NCBI GenBank assembly: GCA_028293625.1
Contig: JAQGOL010000009.1
Coordinates: 1-64,000, forward strand
DNA length: 64,000 nt
DNA from: Chthoniobacteraceae bacterium
Lineage (GTDB): Bacteria > Verrucomicrobiota > Verrucomicrobiia > Chthoniobacterales > Chthoniobacteraceae
Direction: 5' to 3'
This document shows, in pieces, positions 62,237-64,000 of this stretch. The translations under genes were made by a program, and so were the position numbers. Numbering within the stretch: the stretch's first letter is position 1; each line of letters begins with the position of its first letter. The notes below the pieces were generated by a model. That model searched no databases. It was not told where the DNA came from and saw only the letters and a list, made by a program, of their open reading frames with translations.

Positions 62237-62632
62237 CTAACTGGCAGGTTCGGCGGCGGCCTTGGCAAGCATTGCCTGAAGCTCGATCGCTTTGAACGGC
62301 TTCAAAATGTGCTGACGGTAGCCGGCATTCTTGCTCTTCGAGCGATCTGCATTCATCCCGTATCCACTCATTGCAATCGCATAACGCGGCAGCGATCCGG
62401 ACATTTCGCGCAGCTTTTGCAGAAGCTGCCAGCCGTTGCCATCGGGGAGGCCGATGTCGCTGATGAGTACCTCGCAGGTGGCTGTAGGTAAAGTCGCCAG
62501 CGCTTCCTCCATATTGCAGGCTGTTACGACTGTGTGGCCCATTCGCTGAAGATAAAGAGTCAGCCACTTCAGCGTGTCGGCGTGATTCTCTACGAGAAAG
62601 ATTCGGAGGGGGCGGATGGAACTCATAATCAA
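62237..62632 (-). CDS. single-domain response-regulator receiver, atypical acidic pocket
   Basis: 131 residues; ATG at 62626 (codon 3) is an alternative start. CheY-like receiver: IFLVENHADTLKWLTLYLQR, phospho-acceptor D59 in VLISDIGLPDGNGWQLLQKL, and K111 in HILKPF. The acidic pair is E15-N16 instead of D-D, which may alter Mg binding or phosphorylation. No output domain. Divergent from the PAS kinase starting at 62866 (233 bases apart), a probable partner. Confidence 0.85.
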   Translation of the reverse strand: MIMSSIRPLRIFLVENHADTLKWLTLYLQRMGHTVVTACNMEEALATLPTATCEVLISDIGLPDGNGWQLLQKLREMSGSLPRYAIAMSGYGMNADRSKSKNAGYRQHILKPFKAIELQAMLAKAAAEPAS

Positions 62633-62865
62633 GACAGTAGTCCTATCATCAAATCGGCGAGGTGATATGGGTTTGGTGGAAAGCCGGAAGGAATTGTGGG
62701 CATCGGAGCGGCAGCCTAATTGTAGTGTTCGCGGATGGGCCGGTTTCCGTCAGGCAGACTGAAGCTTGCTCGGCTACTTCACCTGATGTGCAACGCACAT
62801 ATCTGCTCCCCTTGCGGGATAAGAAAGGTCGCCGGATTAAGCGATCCCGCATAGAATCGCGGGCC

Positions 62866-64000
62866 ATGCCCGATTCGCCCTCCGACCCCGCTGATTTCTC
62901 TTCGGCAAGGGATTTACCTGCAATTCTTGAAAACCGGGACTTGCCAGAGCAGCTCCTGGCGCATCTGCGGCGCGCCGAGGAGGAACGGACTTTCCTTGCG
63001 GCGATCGTCGAAAGCTCCGAGGACGCAATTATCAGCGTTAACTTTGATGGAAAGATCACGAGCTGGAATGCCTCCGCCACACGCCTCTATGGCTACTCTG
63101 CTCCTGAAGCGGTCGGCAAGCCGCTTACCATGCTCACGCTGCCAAAGGATCTGGCGGAAGTATTGGCAAATATCGAATGCATCAAGGAGAGCAAGGCTGT
63201 TGTAAGGTTCAATACGGCGTGGCTGCACAAGGACGGACATGAGCTGTGGCTCTCGATTTTGTTATCGCCGATCCGGAACCAACACGGCGAGGTAATTGGA
63301 ATGTCCACGATCGCCCGCGATATTACGGAGCGCCGCGCGGTGGAGTCGGCACTCGTCCTGAGCGAGGAACACTTTCGTCGCGCAATCGAAGACGCGCCCA
63401 TTCCTGTGATCATGCACGCGGAAGATGGTCACGTTTTGCAAGTCAGCAATGCTTGGATAGCATTGACTGGCTATGCGCCTGAAGATATTCCCACTCTCGA
63501 TGCCTGGCTCAGTCGCGCTCACGGGACGAACGGCGCAAAAGTGCGCATACAAATCGAGCAGCTCTTCGCCGGGGCGATGCGCCAGTTGGACACGGAACTC
63601 GAAGTGACGACGCAGTCCGGCGAACGCCGCACGTGGATTTTTAGTGCGTCCATGCCCGGGACACTGCGTGATGGGCGCCGCTTTGTTGTTGGAATGGCGC
63701 TTGATATCACCGAACGTAACCAAGCGGAAAAAGCGTTGCGGGAGACGCAGGAGCGAATGCGGCTGATCGTCGAGAATGCACGGGAATACGCCATTTTTTC
63801 CATGTCACTCGACCGGCACGTTACAAGCTGGAACGCTGGCGCCAAACGCATCCTGGGCTATTCGCAAGAGGAAGCGATTGGTCGGATGGGCGACATCATC
63901 TTTACCGAAGAAGATCGTGTCGCAAAAGCGCCTGAGCAGGAAGCTATGCAAGCCATTGCGGAAGGTTGCGCTGCCGATGAGCGGTGGCATTTGCGCAAAG
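62866..64000 (+). CDS. multi-PAS sensor (histidine kinase-like), 3' end outside window
   Basis: 378 codons visible; ATG 62866 (MPDSPSDPADFSSARDLPA). No stop before the window end. Three PAS domains appear: PAS1 from about 45 (AAIVESSEDAIISVNFDGKI, ITSWNASATRLYGYS) ending in a PAC motif ARDITERR; PAS2 from about 170 (AIEDAPIPVIMHAEDGHVLQ) ending GMALDITERNQAEKAL; PAS3 from about 300 (LIVENAREYAIFSMSLDRHV) cut by the edge. No membrane segment in this part. The usual continuation is a histidine kinase. Divergent from the single-domain receiver at 62632, suggesting one signalling pathway. Confidence 0.88.
   Translation, partial: MPDSPSDPADFSSARDLPAILENRDLPEQLLAHLRRAEEERTFLAAIVESSEDAIISVNFDGKITSWNASATRLYGYSAPEAVGKPLTMLTLPKDLAEVLANIECIKESKAVVRFNTAWLHKDGHELWLSILLSPIRNQHGEVIGMSTIARDITERRAVESALVLSEEHFRRAIEDAPIPVIMHAEDGHVLQVSNAWIALTGYAPEDIPTLDAWLSRAHGTNGAKVRIQIEQLFAGAMRQLDTELEVTTQSGERRTWIFSASMPGTLRDGRRFVVGMALDITERNQAEKALRETQERMRLIVENAREYAIFSMSLDRHVTSWNAGAKRILGYSQEEAIGRMGDIIFTEEDRVAKAPEQEAMQAIAEGCAADERWHLRK

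Overview
The window looks like chromosomal DNA of a Verrucomicrobiota-like bacterium (I would guess Opitutae or Spartobacteria, but the rank below phylum is inference). The reasons are high GC, many very long secreted proteins with adhesin, beta-helix or RCC1 folds, PEP-CTERM sorting tails, a DUF5069 protein, and almost no Shine-Dalgarno sequences even before rplQ and rpoA. There is no phage, insertion sequence, CRISPR array, rRNA or convincing tRNA.

Layout. 1-16 kb: tail of a coiled-coil protein, a 3,888-residue filamentous-haemagglutinin-type adhesin, a small secreted protein and a lone secretin. 16-29 kb: housekeeping genes (leuB, aspS, rplQ, rpoA, hpt) mixed with a secreted beta-helix protein, an RCC1-repeat surface protein and a TIM-barrel sugar isomerase. 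Between the beta-helix and RCC1 genes lies an unusual degenerate 21-bp tandem array (19941-20222). 29-41 kb: an outer-membrane beta-barrel divergent from a secreted tandem GlcG/HbpS protein, a run of minus-strand genes (WbqC-like protein, acetyltransferase, nitrilase, a large unknown secreted protein), an orphan histidine kinase and a DUF5069 protein. 40.7-43 kb: a cobalamin riboswitch followed by a surface protein that reads as two PEP-CTERM proteins fused in frame. 43-53 kb: an AlkZ-like protein, a Tat-exported Gfo/Idh dehydrogenase group, two short-chain dehydrogenases, a LysR regulator with a DUF2917 partner, and a NarX/NarL-type two-component pair.

53-62 kb is a galactose/galactofuranose carbohydrate locus: a GH1-RmlD fusion enzyme and galactokinase (overlapping, plus strand), UDP-galactopyranose mutase and a glycosyltransferase (overlapping, minus strand), and a GH2 glycosidase. 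Together these could supply galactose-1-phosphate, convert UDP-Galp to UDP-Galf, transfer the sugar and trim glycans. 62-64 kb holds a single-domain receiver divergent from a multi-PAS sensor that runs off the window end.

The items most worth following up are the 21-bp array, the B12 riboswitch with its fused double-PEP-CTERM protein, and the GH1-RmlD fusion in the Galf-type cluster.
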